Part shown: positions 8,500 to 16,734 of the stretch, piece by piece
How positions within the stretch are numbered: the stretch's first letter is position 1
Layout of the letters: each line of letters begins with the position of its first letter
Notes under the pieces: generated by a model
Told to the model about the DNA's origin: nothing
Seen by the model: only the letters and a program-made list of their open reading frames with translations
Databases searched by the model: none
Made by a program: the position numbers and the translations under genes
DNA from: Alphaproteobacteria bacterium UBA3002
GTDB taxonomy: Bacteria > Pseudomonadota > Alphaproteobacteria > Rickettsiales > UBA3002
Reading direction: 5' to 3'
Assembly: GCA_002346425.1 (NCBI GenBank)
Contig: DDZS01000016.1
Coordinates: 1-31,666 of the forward strand
Length of the DNA stretch: 31,666 nt

Positions 8500-9222
8500 T
8501 TACGCGTTTTCTGCGACTTTCTTGGCTTCGGCGCCTTCTTCCATCGCTTCCGGGTCTTTCAATACGTAGCCACGGCCCCACACGGTTTCGATGTAGTTTT
8601 CACCACCTGACGCATCCATCAGTTTCTTGCGCAATTTGCACACGAACACGTCGATAATTTTCAGCTCCGGTTCATCAATGCCGCCATACAAATGATTCAA
8701 GAACATCTCTTTGGTCAGCGTCGAACCTTTGCGCAAGCTCAGCAATTCCAGAATGCCATATTCTTTACTCGTCAGGTGCAGCGGATTGCTATCCACCTCG
8801 ACCGAACGGGTGTCCAGATTGATGGTCAGCTTGCCGGTGCGGATGACCGATTCGCTATGACCTTTCGAACGACGCACCACGGCTTGAATCCGCGCGATCA
8901 GCTCGCCTTTGTTAAAAGGTTTGGTCAGATAATCATCGGCACCGTAGCCTAAGCCTTTAATCTTCTGATCCGGCCCAGACAGACCCGACAGAATCAGAAT
9001 CGGCGTCGTAATCCGCGCGGCGCGGAAGCGGCGCAGCACTTCGTAACCGTCGATATCCGGCAGCATCAAATCCAGAATAATGATGTCATAATCATAGATT
9101 TTACCAATTTCTAAGCCCTCTTCGCCCAGTTCTGCGGTATCGCAGATAATGCCTTCAGACGCGAGCGATAGCTCAATCGCTTTAGCAGTGGACGGATCGT
9201 CTTCGACGAGTAATACGCGCAT
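8500..9222 (-). CDS. ctrA: Cell-cycle response regulator CtrA
   Basis: OmpR-type DNA-binding response regulator that, in alphaproteobacteria, binds TTAA-N7-TTAA boxes and controls cell cycle, division and motility genes. The 240-residue protein has a receiver (1-120) with E7/D8/D9, phospho-acceptor Asp51 in I-L-D-L-M-L-P-D and the Lys of L-T-K-P-F, then a winged-helix domain (about 128-225) with the near-invariant CtrA recognition stretch K-I-I-D-V-F-V-C-K-L-R-K-K and V-W-G-R-G-Y. The tail is acidic and Ala-rich and ends E-N-A, not the A-A that serves as ClpXP signal in Caulobacter. AAGGGAG sits before the start. Its neighbours are the che operon downstream and the fliIJ operon divergently upstream. 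Confidence 0.96.
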   Translation of the reverse strand: MRVLLVEDDPSTAKAIELSLASEGIICDTAELGEEGLEIGKIYDYDIIILDLMLPDIDGYEVLRRFRAARITTPILILSGLSGPDQKIKGLGYGADDYLTKPFNKGELIARIQAVVRRSKGHSESVIRTGKLTINLDTRSVEVDSNPLHLTSKEYGILELLSLRKGSTLTKEMFLNHLYGGIDEPELKIIDVFVCKLRKKLMDASGGENYIETVWGRGYVLKDPEAMEEGAEAKKVAENA

Positions 9223-9264
9223 GATTGGTTACTCCCTTTACTAAACTTTAACGCTTTATGCTTC

Positions 9265-9286
9265 TTAATATAATCTTAATTATTAA
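9265..9286. promoter_or_regulatory. CtrA binding box (TTAA-N7-TTAA) with an extra half-site
   Basis: TTAA at 9265-9268 and TTAA at 9276-9279 are separated by exactly seven bases, matching the Caulobacter CtrA consensus. A third TTAA lies at 9283-9286. The box is 43-57 bases upstream of the ctrA start codon and overlaps the likely -10 element, so negative or bimodal autoregulation is the natural reading. It also lies about 150 bases upstream of divergent fliI and could act there. Confidence 0.7.
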
Positions 9287-9295
9287 GTGATACAA
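9267..9295 (-). promoter_or_regulatory. Candidate ctrA promoter
   Basis: On the minus strand a TTGTAT hexamer (9290-9295) and a TATATT hexamer (9267-9272) are separated by 17 bases, giving a plausible vegetative-type promoter about 45 bases upstream of ctrA. The -35 is weak (three of six consensus bases) and the -10 is good (five of six). The CtrA box covers the -10. Confidence 0.42.
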
Positions 9296-9424
9296 TGAAA
9301 AATCACTTTTTTTAACAATTACGTGACTTTTCGTGTAACCTGCGGGAAATAGGCGGCATTCCGTAAAATACATGCAAAATTGCGGGATTCGAACTTTTTC
9401 TAGTCGCGAGGTAGGAAATTCCGT

Positions 9425-10801
9425 ATGCTAAAGCCTATGGGACTGAACGTCATCGACCAATTCACTTCGCAGTTAGACCATATCAGCGATGTTACCGTCA
9501 GCGGTAGAATTACTGCCGTGCGCGGCCTGATTGCGGAATGCAATGGCATCGTGCCGTTTTTACGGATTGGCACCCGCTGCCGTATTGAGCCGGGCTTGAA
9601 CCGCGCACCGGTCATGACCGAAGTGGTGGGGTTCCGCGAAGGGGCTGCATTATTAATGCCGTTTCAATCACTCGAAGGCGTGGGTCCGGGCGCGCAAGTG
9701 TTTCTGGAGCGTGCCGAAGCCAATATATTCCCCTGCGACCAATGGCAGGGCCGCATTCTAAACGCTTTCGGTGACCCCATTGATGATTTAGGACCACTCG
9801 CACAGGGAAGCGCGCCTTACCTGTTTAAAGCCGAACCGCCCTCGGCAGCCAAACGCAACCGCGTTGCGGGCAAGCTTGATCTGGGCATCAAGGCTATGAA
9901 CGCCTTTACGACCTGCTGTCAGGGGCAGCGGATGGGAATCTTTGCCGGCTCGGGCGTGGGCAAGTCAATTCTGATGTCGATGCTGGCACGTGACGCGCGG
10001 GCAGATGTCAACGTGATCGGCCTGATCGGGGAACGCGGGCGCGAAGTGCAGGAATTCATTCAAGATGATCTGGGCGAAGAAGGGCTGGCGCGTTCGGTGC
10101 TGGTCGTCTCCACTTCCAGCGAATCGGCATTAATGCGGCGTCAGGCCGCCTATCTGACCTTATCGGTCGCTGAATATTTCCGCGATCAGGGTAAGCAGGT
10201 CTTGTGCTTGATGGACAGCGTCACGCGCTTTGCGATGGCTCAGCGCGAAATTGGCCTATCCGCCGGAGAACCACCGACCACTAAAGGCTACACGCCCACC
10301 GTGTTCGCGGAACTGCCACATCTGTTAGAACGTGCCGGACCCGGCACGGGCGAGCAGGGAAGCATCACAGGCCTGTTCACGGTCCTCGTCGAAGGCGATG
10401 ATGAGAACGAACCGATTTCGGATGCGGCGCGCGGCATTCTTGATGGCCACATCATCCTGAACCGCAAAATCGCGCAGCGCGGGCGTTACCCGTCGATCGA
10501 CATTTTAAAAAGCGTGTCGCGGATGCTGCCTGATTGTAACGATCAGGCGGAGAATCAATTGATCACCATCGCCCGCTCGATCATGACCACCTATGAAGAT
10601 ATGGCTGAAATGATCCGCCTCGGTGCCTATCGCCGCGGAGGCGACAAAGAGGTCGATCAGGCGATTGAGCTTTATCCGCGCATCGAAGATTTTCTGCGGC
10701 AGGGTGTTCATGAAAGCTGCAATCTGGAAGACAGTTATGATCAACTGGCGGAAGCGCTCGGCCTGGCCAATTGGCGGCAAGTGCTTGGAGGGCAGGCATG
10801 A
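9425..10801 (+). CDS. fliI: Flagellar protein export ATPase FliI
   Basis: ATPase of the flagellar type III export apparatus at the cytoplasmic face of the basal body. The 458-residue product has the F1-beta-like fold: Walker A G-S-G-V-G-K-S at 175-181, G-E-R-G-R-E-V with catalytic Glu203, Walker B aspartate in C-L-M-D at 264, and the type III signature G-E-P-P-T-T-K-G-Y-T-P at about 281-291. Length is standard. ATG 9425 is preceded by AGGA at 9413-9416; an in-frame ATG at 9437 is possible. The similar F1 ATPase beta subunit and non-flagellar type III ATPases are excluded mainly by the fliJ partner directly downstream. The roughly 200-base divergent region with ctrA carries a CtrA box. Confidence 0.95.
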   Translation: MLKPMGLNVIDQFTSQLDHISDVTVSGRITAVRGLIAECNGIVPFLRIGTRCRIEPGLNRAPVMTEVVGFREGAALLMPFQSLEGVGPGAQVFLERAEANIFPCDQWQGRILNAFGDPIDDLGPLAQGSAPYLFKAEPPSAAKRNRVAGKLDLGIKAMNAFTTCCQGQRMGIFAGSGVGKSILMSMLARDARADVNVIGLIGERGREVQEFIQDDLGEEGLARSVLVVSTSSESALMRRQAAYLTLSVAEYFRDQGKQVLCLMDSVTRFAMAQREIGLSAGEPPTTKGYTPTVFAELPHLLERAGPGTGEQGSITGLFTVLVEGDDENEPISDAARGILDGHIILNRKIAQRGRYPSIDILKSVSRMLPDCNDQAENQLITIARSIMTTYEDMAEMIRLGAYRRGGDKEVDQAIELYPRIEDFLRQGVHESCNLEDSYDQLAEALGLANWRQVLGGQA

Positions 10802-11217
10802 AGTCGCTCGCCACATTGATCCGGTTAAAACAGCGCGATCTGGATCGGTCGCGGCAACGCCTGTCGCGGCTGGAAGGGCAGCGCGATCAGCTGATTGCGC
10901 AAATCGGCAAGCTGACCGATGAATTGACCAATGAATATCATTTGTCGGCAGAGCTCGCGGACCTGCGCGGCTTCTTCGGTGATTATGCGGATTCGATCAA
11001 AGTAAAACAAAAAGCGCTGGCACAAAAAGTCGTCAAAACCGAAATGCAGATTCAGGAAGTAATCACCGAAATTCAGGTGCAGTTTGCCGAGGTCAAAAAA
11101 TACGAATTGGCGCTGGAGCGGTTTTTGGAAGAAGAAAAACGCAAACGCAAACAGCGCGAACAAGCGCAGATGGATGAGCTTGGCATCCGTAATCACCTGT
11201 TTAAGGAAACTGTATGA
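10798..11217 (+). CDS. fliJ: Flagellar export protein FliJ
   Basis: Small coiled-coil protein that acts with FliI as part of the rotor-like export ATPase complex and escorts chaperones. The 139-residue product is almost entirely charged alpha helix, rich in Lys, Arg, Gln and Glu, with heptad patterning through residues 5-130, a low-identity but typical FliJ appearance. Identification leans on its position immediately after fliI with an ATGA overlap at 10798. An upstream in-frame ATG at 10771 lies inside fliI; the 10798 start is preferred because of the overlap and the GGAGGG sequence just upstream. Its own stop overlaps the next gene by ATGA. Confidence 0.85.
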   Translation: MKSLATLIRLKQRDLDRSRQRLSRLEGQRDQLIAQIGKLTDELTNEYHLSAELADLRGFFGDYADSIKVKQKALAQKVVKTEMQIQEVITEIQVQFAEVKKYELALERFLEEEKRKRKQREQAQMDELGIRNHLFKETV

Positions 11218-12566
11218 AACGCCTGTTGCTAACCACCACCTGTTTACTGAGCGCTTGTTTGAACCAAACCACCGTACAGCGTGATTATGTATCGGAGCGC
11301 AACCACTGTCAGAATGTCGCGGAAGACAATATGGACGCCTATATGTCGCAACATATGGCGCCGATGGATGAGAAATCGGTGAATGCCAAACTGGTCCGCT
11401 TGTTCAGCGATTGTATGTTTGAATATGGCTGGTCCGTCGCGACGACCGATCGCGAGGAAGATTTGGCCGATAGCGGCTTCGAAGCTCCGGGTAGCGACCT
11501 ACCCGCATCGCGTGTACCCTATTACACACAAGATGGCGGGCAGACCTATGGGCCGGGCCCTGTCGTCTATACCGGAGGCTATGAATCACCCGGCAGTCCG
11601 TTGCCTGCGGCCGCGCGTCCTGCGCCCGCAGATGAAGCCTATATGGCACAAAATGGCGGCATTACCCGCGGACCTTCGCCTTACGCTCCCGGTGGCTATG
11701 CGCAGCCACAGCCGCAACCGCCGGTCTATACCGGAGGACTGGAGGCGCCCGGTTCGGCTCTGCCTGCCGCGCGGCAGGCCCCGACTACGAGCCAGAATGG
11801 ACCTTACATGACGCAGCAAGGACAGTTGACGCGCGGACCATCCCCCTATGCGTCGCCCGGTAGTGCGCCTACGGCAGGAAATTATGCGGCTCCCGCTGCG
11901 GCAGGCTATGCAGGTGGCGCTGCAGGAAGCAATGTGCCGGTCTATACGGGTGGGTTGGAAGCCCCTGGCTCCGCGCTGCCCGCAGCACGGCAAGGACCGG
12001 TCGGGCAGGGGGGATATATGACGCCAGGCGGTCAGATGACGCAAGGCCCAACGCAGGGCTATACCGGCCCGTTACAAACCCCTAATACGCCAGCGCCCTA
12101 TACGCTGCCAGCTCCCCCGGCGCCTGCGACAGGTGGCGGCGGTGCGATGTTGATGCCGATGCCGATGGGCGGCGGACAGTCGCAACCACAACAACAGCCG
12201 CAGCAAGCGCCCGCGCAAACGACCACGCGCACCATGCCGCCGCAGAATTTCAACCAGATTAACTCGCCACAAAAGGCCTATCAGCAGCAGCAACGGGTAC
12301 AGGGCTATCCGAGTTATCAGAATTACATGCAGCAGCCACAGCCGCAACCACAACCGCAAGGCTATTACGCCCCGCGTCCGGCCTATCAGCCGATGCCCCA
12401 ACCCCAGCCACAACCGCAGCCGAGCAGTGCGCCGCAGCAGCAAAGCAGTAGTGGGGGCGGCAGCTATTTCGGCCCTTCCGGACTTTCCACCTCGTTACGC
12501 CCGGGGCAATATGAGGCAAGCATGCCCAACGACCCCTCGCTCTACGGGTTAAGCGCGCCGCGTTAA
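11214..12566 (+). CDS. Repeat-rich Pro/Gln lipoprotein of the fliIJ operon, function unknown
   Basis: I do not recognise this 450-residue protein. It has a short lipoprotein signal peptide with lipobox L-S-A-C (Cys15). Residues 25-80 form a small, probably globular region with two cysteines (32 and 67) and the only non-repetitive sequence. From 88 to about 295 there are four imperfect repeats plus a partial fifth, built on G-G-L-E-A-P-G-S-A-L-P-A-A-R and Y-M-T-Q-x-G-Q-L-T-R-G-P-S-P-Y-A. The rest is low-complexity Pro/Gln/Gly, including P-Q tracts at 374-403. AAGGAA at 11203-11208 and an ATGA overlap with fliJ indicate translation within the flagellar operon, and a strong terminator follows. 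An envelope role tied to the flagellum or cell pole is conceivable, but that is inferred only from position. Confidence 0.72.
   Translation: MKRLLLTTTCLLSACLNQTTVQRDYVSERNHCQNVAEDNMDAYMSQHMAPMDEKSVNAKLVRLFSDCMFEYGWSVATTDREEDLADSGFEAPGSDLPASRVPYYTQDGGQTYGPGPVVYTGGYESPGSPLPAAARPAPADEAYMAQNGGITRGPSPYAPGGYAQPQPQPPVYTGGLEAPGSALPAARQAPTTSQNGPYMTQQGQLTRGPSPYASPGSAPTAGNYAAPAAAGYAGGAAGSNVPVYTGGLEAPGSALPAARQGPVGQGGYMTPGGQMTQGPTQGYTGPLQTPNTPAPYTLPAPPAPATGGGGAMLMPMPMGGGQSQPQQQPQQAPAQTTTRTMPPQNFNQINSPQKAYQQQQRVQGYPSYQNYMQQPQPQPQPQGYYAPRPAYQPMPQPQPQPQPSSAPQQQSSSGGGSYFGPSGLSTSLRPGQYEASMPNDPSLYGLSAPR
11475..12098 (+). repeat. Degenerate in-frame repeats inside the lipoprotein gene
   Basis: Encodes residues 88-295. 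Units begin at about residues 88, 121, 174 and 246, with a decayed unit from about 284; units 3 and 4 share an identical 14-residue core from G-G-L-E-A-P-G-S onward. Spacers between units vary from none to about 25 residues of Ala/Pro/Gly. The repeats are protein-level and have drifted at the DNA level, so this is an older duplication under some selection rather than a recent slippage tract. Confidence 0.75.
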
Positions 12567-12582
12567 GACTTATCCGCATAAA

Positions 12583-12616
12583 AAAGCCCCGCACCTCGTA
12601 AAGAGGGCGGGGCTTT
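12583..12616. terminator. Bidirectional terminator between the fliIJ operon and pelG
   Basis: A ten-base perfect stem AAAGCCCCGC / GCGGGGCTTT (12583-12592 and 12607-12616) is extended inward by CCTC / GAGG with a bulged A. An A-run lies on the left and a T-rich stretch on the right. It separates two convergent operons and can stop transcripts from both. Confidence 0.9.
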
Positions 12617-12633
12617 GTTCGTGTATTTTTATC

Positions 12634-14112
12634 TTAGTGCCAGACTTCTTCGTGCCGCTTGGTGGCGGTCGTTTCGATATGGCTTTTCACCGAATTGTTA
12701 TTGGTGATGAACGAGTGGTATTGCAGCTCACGTAGGTGATTGAACAAGACAATCGCGCCTAAGATGAAGCTGGTGAGTGACGACATGAAATAGCCGTAAC
12801 CATACCACTGGAAGCCGTAGAACAGCATCACGATCAGGGTAAAGATCGCATTCGAGAAGAAGAAGTAGGCATAGACCCACATGATCGATTTCCGGCAGTC
12901 AAAATATTGCAGGATGATCGTGCCGAACAGCAATAGCGCATGGAAGAATACACCCAGCACGCCCAGACGAAACATACCCAGTTGCAGGAAGAAAATATTC
13001 AGCGCTTCAAAAATTTGCGGGGCGAGCAGAATGGCGACCATACAAATCGCGCCCTGAATCAGGATTAGGTTACGCGTGCCTTCGGTGACGCTGAGCGTAA
13101 TGCGCTTATGCAGTTTGCGAATCTGCGCCAGTGACGCATGTTCTAGAATCTGATGATAGAAGCGGCGATAATGGTTGAAGAATTGCGTTTCGACGTTGAA
13201 AACGAAGACCGCGAATGAGGGAACCATCGCCAGATAGGCCAGATACATCGCGCTATCATAATCCGGGTAAAAGCGCATTTTACTCGGCATCAGCAGTGTC
13301 GCTTCGGGAGCGAACCACATGATCCATTTATCGATCCAGATCGCGCCATTATAGAAGAAACCGATTAGCATCAGTTCCCAATAGCGTTTGAAATAGGGTT
13401 TGAGCGAAAAATTCGGCGTCAGTTTATAGGGGTACTCCGCGAGAATCCGCGCGCTTAACCAGAACACAATGACGGCGAGACCGATGTTAAACCCGACCAG
13501 CATGCCGGTGGCGTGATAGTCATCTGCTACAAAATATGAGATTGCAATCGCCAGCGACAGACCGACCACGAAAGCCCAGGTAATCGCCACATAATCTTTC
13601 AGTGCGGTCAGAAATACGGCCAGCAACCAGGTTGAGGCGATCAGGAACATATTCGCAAACGCAACTAAACGCAGTTCCAGCGGCAGGTCAAAATAGATGA
13701 AGTAGAAGAAAATACCGACGGGCAGGTTGAACAAAAAGGTCAGAAACAGGGTTTCAAACAAGACGGCCGGGGCAGCGGTTACGTCTTTTACGTGGATCTG
13801 ATCAGCGAGATAGCGCGTCATCACCATGAAAATTGGCGCGGAGAGCACCAGCGTGAACGAGAAGTTGTAGACGATAATCCCGCGGAAATGCAGTAATTCG
13901 AGATTGTAATTCGTGCCGTAGCCAACAAGGATTTTTGCATCCGCCGGAACTTGCGTGCCTTCACCATATAAATAGGTAATGACCGCCAGCGCGATTACCG
14001 TGAACAACCAAGGGCCTGCGGTCGCAAACGCCGAGTGGAACAACGCCGCGACGACGCCGGACAGATTGTCCTTCTGCGCGAGCCGGTTAAGTTCGAATCC
14101 GATACCTGCCAT
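12634..14112 (-). CDS. pelG: Pel polysaccharide inner-membrane transporter PelG
   Basis: Polytopic membrane protein, distantly related to Wzx-type MOP flippases, which forms the Pel synthase/transport complex with PelD, PelE and PelF. The 492-residue product starts M-A-G-I-G-F-E-L, the usual PelG beginning, and has about twelve hydrophobic segments along its length. The soluble C-terminal stretch is short and charged. It is the last gene of the pel operon, 11 bases after pelF, and ends just before a strong terminator. Length agrees with Pseudomonas PelG (about 456), with a modest C-terminal extension. Confidence 0.92.
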   Translation of the reverse strand: MAGIGFELNRLAQKDNLSGVVAALFHSAFATAGPWLFTVIALAVITYLYGEGTQVPADAKILVGYGTNYNLELLHFRGIIVYNFSFTLVLSAPIFMVMTRYLADQIHVKDVTAAPAVLFETLFLTFLFNLPVGIFFYFIYFDLPLELRLVAFANMFLIASTWLLAVFLTALKDYVAITWAFVVGLSLAIAISYFVADDYHATGMLVGFNIGLAVIVFWLSARILAEYPYKLTPNFSLKPYFKRYWELMLIGFFYNGAIWIDKWIMWFAPEATLLMPSKMRFYPDYDSAMYLAYLAMVPSFAVFVFNVETQFFNHYRRFYHQILEHASLAQIRKLHKRITLSVTEGTRNLILIQGAICMVAILLAPQIFEALNIFFLQLGMFRLGVLGVFFHALLLFGTIILQYFDCRKSIMWVYAYFFFSNAIFTLIVMLFYGFQWYGYGYFMSSLTSFILGAIVLFNHLRELQYHSFITNNNSVKSHIETTATKRHEEVWH

Positions 14113-14123
14113 GGAAAGTGCTC

Positions 14124-15596
14124 CTAACGTTGCAGATGTTTCGCATACAGATCGCGGTATGCGTTATGTTGAATATCCTGATTATAATCCTGACGAATGC
14201 GCGCGGCGATCGCGTTGCTGCATTGTTCGTAGAAATCATGATCGTTGAGTAATTTGTAAATCGCTTGCGCGGTAGACGATGGATTTGCCAAAGCAGTGAC
14301 TACGCCACCATGCGTATCGCCAGGTTGGGTGCCTTGAATAATTTCACGGCAAGCACCTACATCGGATGCGATCAACGGAATCCCGCAGGCTCCGGCTTCC
14401 AGCATCACGAGCGGTTGCGCTTCGGAAATACTCGTCATCACCAACACATCGATATGGTCGAGATATTCCTCGATCCGCACCTGTCCGGTAAACTCGATAT
14501 TATCTTCCAGCCCCATAAGTTTAACGAGACTGACGCATTCTTCGTAGTAAATCTCGTTCTCGTTGGTCGGGCCGATAATATAGGCTTTGATATCCGGCGC
14601 ATATTGCTTCACCAGACTGACGGCGCGAATATAAGTTTTCACGTCTTTAACTGGAACCACACGACCAATCATGCCGATGGTGGGGTGCCCGGTGCGGCGA
14701 TGCGACACTTTTTCAAAGCGCGACAGATCCACCCCGTTCGGGATAATCGCCATCTTGCTTGGGTTCGCACCATCTTCTAACTGATAGGCTTGGTTGCCTT
14801 TGAAAAGCGTGATGATGTGGTCGCAGGCCTCGTAGCAGACTTTCGAGAAATTGTTGATCGCATCGATCCATAAGTCGCGCAAGTCGCGACGTTGTTTATC
14901 GATGGTCAACGCGCGTGAGGCCGTCTCTTCCAGCCAGTCCGCCGAAATCACTTCGATGCGACGCTCATTGGTGTAAATCCCGTGCTCGGTAATCATCGTG
15001 GGTTTGTTGGTTTCAATCTTGGCGCGCGCCAGCATCAGGCCTGCATAGCCGGTCGACATCGCGTGGTAGATATCCGCGCTCGGCAGATCCGCCAGCAGCA
15101 TGGAATACATCCCGCCTGCGATCGCGCGATACGACCAGAAGAAATCCAGCATCGAATGATTGTCGAAATCCGATTCGTAAATCTCTAAGCAATGCTCCCA
15201 CGCTTCGCGCGAATTGAGCAACGCCTCACTACCGATTTTACTGTGATAGCTGCGCAGTGTGTTAACGATCTTCTTCAACTCTTCGAGATTGATCGATTCA
15301 CTACCCATAAATTTCGACAGCGGCTCTTTTAGCGAGCCATGCAAATTACGCGCGGCGATGGGCGACAGTTTTTCGCCATCTTCCATATGTCCTAAGCGAA
15401 CAATCGTGACGCCTTGCACATTGCCGGGCAGAGTATATTTCATTTCCAGCTTATCGTCCTGCGGAACGATTGCTACCAGGTGGAAGCTCAAGTGATTCTG
15501 TTCCTGAATCAGTTCATGGGCCCAGTTGGATACGCCACCCGTGACATACGGATAGGTACCTTCGAGAATCAAACAGACATCGGCGTGTTTACGCAT
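14124..15596 (-). CDS. pelF: Pel glycosyltransferase PelF
   Basis: Cytosolic GT4-family glycosyltransferase that polymerises the Pel backbone of amino sugars from a UDP-sugar donor. The 490-residue protein begins with C-L-I-L-E-G-T-Y-P-Y-V-T-G-G-V-S-N-W, characteristic of PelF, and has P-N-G-V-D-L-S-R-F and G-R-V-V-P-V-K-D in the middle, then the GT4 E-x7-E motif in S-E-A-Q-P-L-V-M-L-E-A-G. The frame stays open upstream to 15908 inside pelE, but the CAT at 15594-15596 gives the family-standard start, with an AGAGGAA site eight bases before it. It lies 13 bases after pelE and 11 before pelG. Confidence 0.94.
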   Translation of the reverse strand: MRKHADVCLILEGTYPYVTGGVSNWAHELIQEQNHLSFHLVAIVPQDDKLEMKYTLPGNVQGVTIVRLGHMEDGEKLSPIAARNLHGSLKEPLSKFMGSESINLEELKKIVNTLRSYHSKIGSEALLNSREAWEHCLEIYESDFDNHSMLDFFWSYRAIAGGMYSMLLADLPSADIYHAMSTGYAGLMLARAKIETNKPTMITEHGIYTNERRIEVISADWLEETASRALTIDKQRRDLRDLWIDAINNFSKVCYEACDHIITLFKGNQAYQLEDGANPSKMAIIPNGVDLSRFEKVSHRRTGHPTIGMIGRVVPVKDVKTYIRAVSLVKQYAPDIKAYIIGPTNENEIYYEECVSLVKLMGLEDNIEFTGQVRIEEYLDHIDVLVMTSISEAQPLVMLEAGACGIPLIASDVGACREIIQGTQPGDTHGGVVTALANPSSTAQAIYKLLNDHDFYEQCSNAIAARIRQDYNQDIQHNAYRDLYAKHLQR

Positions 15597-15609
15597 TGCT
15601 CGCTTCCTC

Positions 15610-16731
15610 TTACGCTGCAACCCAAAGGGCGACGGATTCGCGCACTTCTTTGGGAATGGTTTCGTTATCGCGAATATCCGCGGTATATTGCCGCGCGATC
15701 TGACGCAGGCGGGCATAATCGCCGAGATTCCACAGGCATTCCATATACCATAAGACGGTATTGGGCGTGTAAAGCCCGCGTTGCAACATCTGCTCAAACC
15801 AATCGGCGGCTTCCTGCCATTGCTTACCGCGGAACAGCAAACGCCCGACGGCCGCCGTTGCTTCAGCATGATTCGGCTCGTGCTGTAGGAAAGACTTATA
15901 GGTTGCAATCGCTTTGCGCTGATTCAGCACTTCGCGTTCTTCATCCATCAGACCTGTCCACGCATAATCATCATAGAAGCGCGCAGTGACCAGTTTCAGC
16001 GTTTCATTATTCGGCTGCTTGGCGCGGGCTTCCTCGATATTGGCAAGGGTCTTCATAAAGTCCGATTCGATCTTGGCAACGGCAGTCGCCGCTTGTACGC
16101 GGATCGCATTATTCGGGTCTTTCAGCGCGACCATAAAAGCAGGCGCGAGTTTCGGATGAAAGTTCATCGTCATCTTGCTCAGCGCACGGTGTTTTTGTTC
16201 AGTAGAACCCAGTTCCATCACATCCAGAAAGGGAATCACATCATATTGCTGCGGATGTTCATCGCGACCGGCGATGATACGACCGTACACACGTTCTGGC
16301 TCGGTCATGCTATCCGGTGGGAAAATCAGGCGGAACCATTCCGAGAAAACGGTATTCTGTACGACGAAAATGCCGTAGAGAAAAATGCAGAGCAGGGTTC
16401 CCGCAGACCCAAACACACCGGCTACACTCGACATCAGCGCGAGCAAGCCCATGAACGGCACGTCCATGCCCGCTTTATATTGCCCGTATGCGAAAATGCA
16501 CAAAGCGATCGAAATAATCACATGGACGATCAACGGAATCGCCGGGGCCATCATGCCAGAGAGAATTACATAAAGGATGATGGCATTGACGATGGTCAGA
16601 ATGACCGCAAAGATCAGGCCGATGCCGACACGCGCGAGACCTGCGGCGGCACGCTGCGTTTCGTGGATATCTTCGGGCCGAAGGATATCATCGACATATT
16701 CCACATAGTTGAAAGGTTGCTGTGCCAACAT
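15610..16731 (-). CDS. pelE: Pel biosynthesis inner-membrane protein PelE
   Basis: Component of the PelDEFG inner-membrane complex. The 373-residue protein has a cytosolic leader, three or more hydrophobic segments (about 32-58, 62-86 and 91-125), then a soluble region: a HEAT-like stretch around 170-220 (A-L-S-K-M-T-M-N-F and P-N-N-A-I-R-V-Q-A) and TPR-like helices from about 240 to 350. This membrane-plus-TPR plan fits PelE, which is poorly conserved, so order between pelD and pelF carries much of the call. Three bases separate it from pelD. Confidence 0.85.
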   Translation of the reverse strand: MLAQQPFNYVEYVDDILRPEDIHETQRAAAGLARVGIGLIFAVILTIVNAIILYVILSGMMAPAIPLIVHVIISIALCIFAYGQYKAGMDVPFMGLLALMSSVAGVFGSAGTLLCIFLYGIFVVQNTVFSEWFRLIFPPDSMTEPERVYGRIIAGRDEHPQQYDVIPFLDVMELGSTEQKHRALSKMTMNFHPKLAPAFMVALKDPNNAIRVQAATAVAKIESDFMKTLANIEEARAKQPNNETLKLVTARFYDDYAWTGLMDEEREVLNQRKAIATYKSFLQHEPNHAEATAAVGRLLFRGKQWQEAADWFEQMLQRGLYTPNTVLWYMECLWNLGDYARLRQIARQYTADIRDNETIPKEVRESVALWVAA

Positions 16732-16734
16732 GGG

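Noticed and set aside
9300..9424. A sigma-54 or flagellar-type promoter before fliI
   Set aside because: I searched for a GG-N10-GC core and saw no convincing match, so no promoter is called for fliI.
11475..12098. The repetitive stretch as a CRISPR array or mobile element
   Set aside because: The repeats are in-frame protein repeats of variable spacing within one gene and are not identical at the DNA level.
12072..12443. Long open frames on the minus strand and other frames opposite the lipoprotein gene
   Set aside because: They are Arg/Leu-rich readings of Pro/Gln repeat DNA, lack ribosome sites and recognisable folds, and the plus-strand gene has a signal peptide and operon coupling.
15597..15908. 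Upstream extension of the pelF reading frame by 104 codons
   Set aside because: It lies wholly inside pelE in another frame, has no family-like sequence, and the internal ATG at 15596 has a good ribosome site and the standard PelF beginning.
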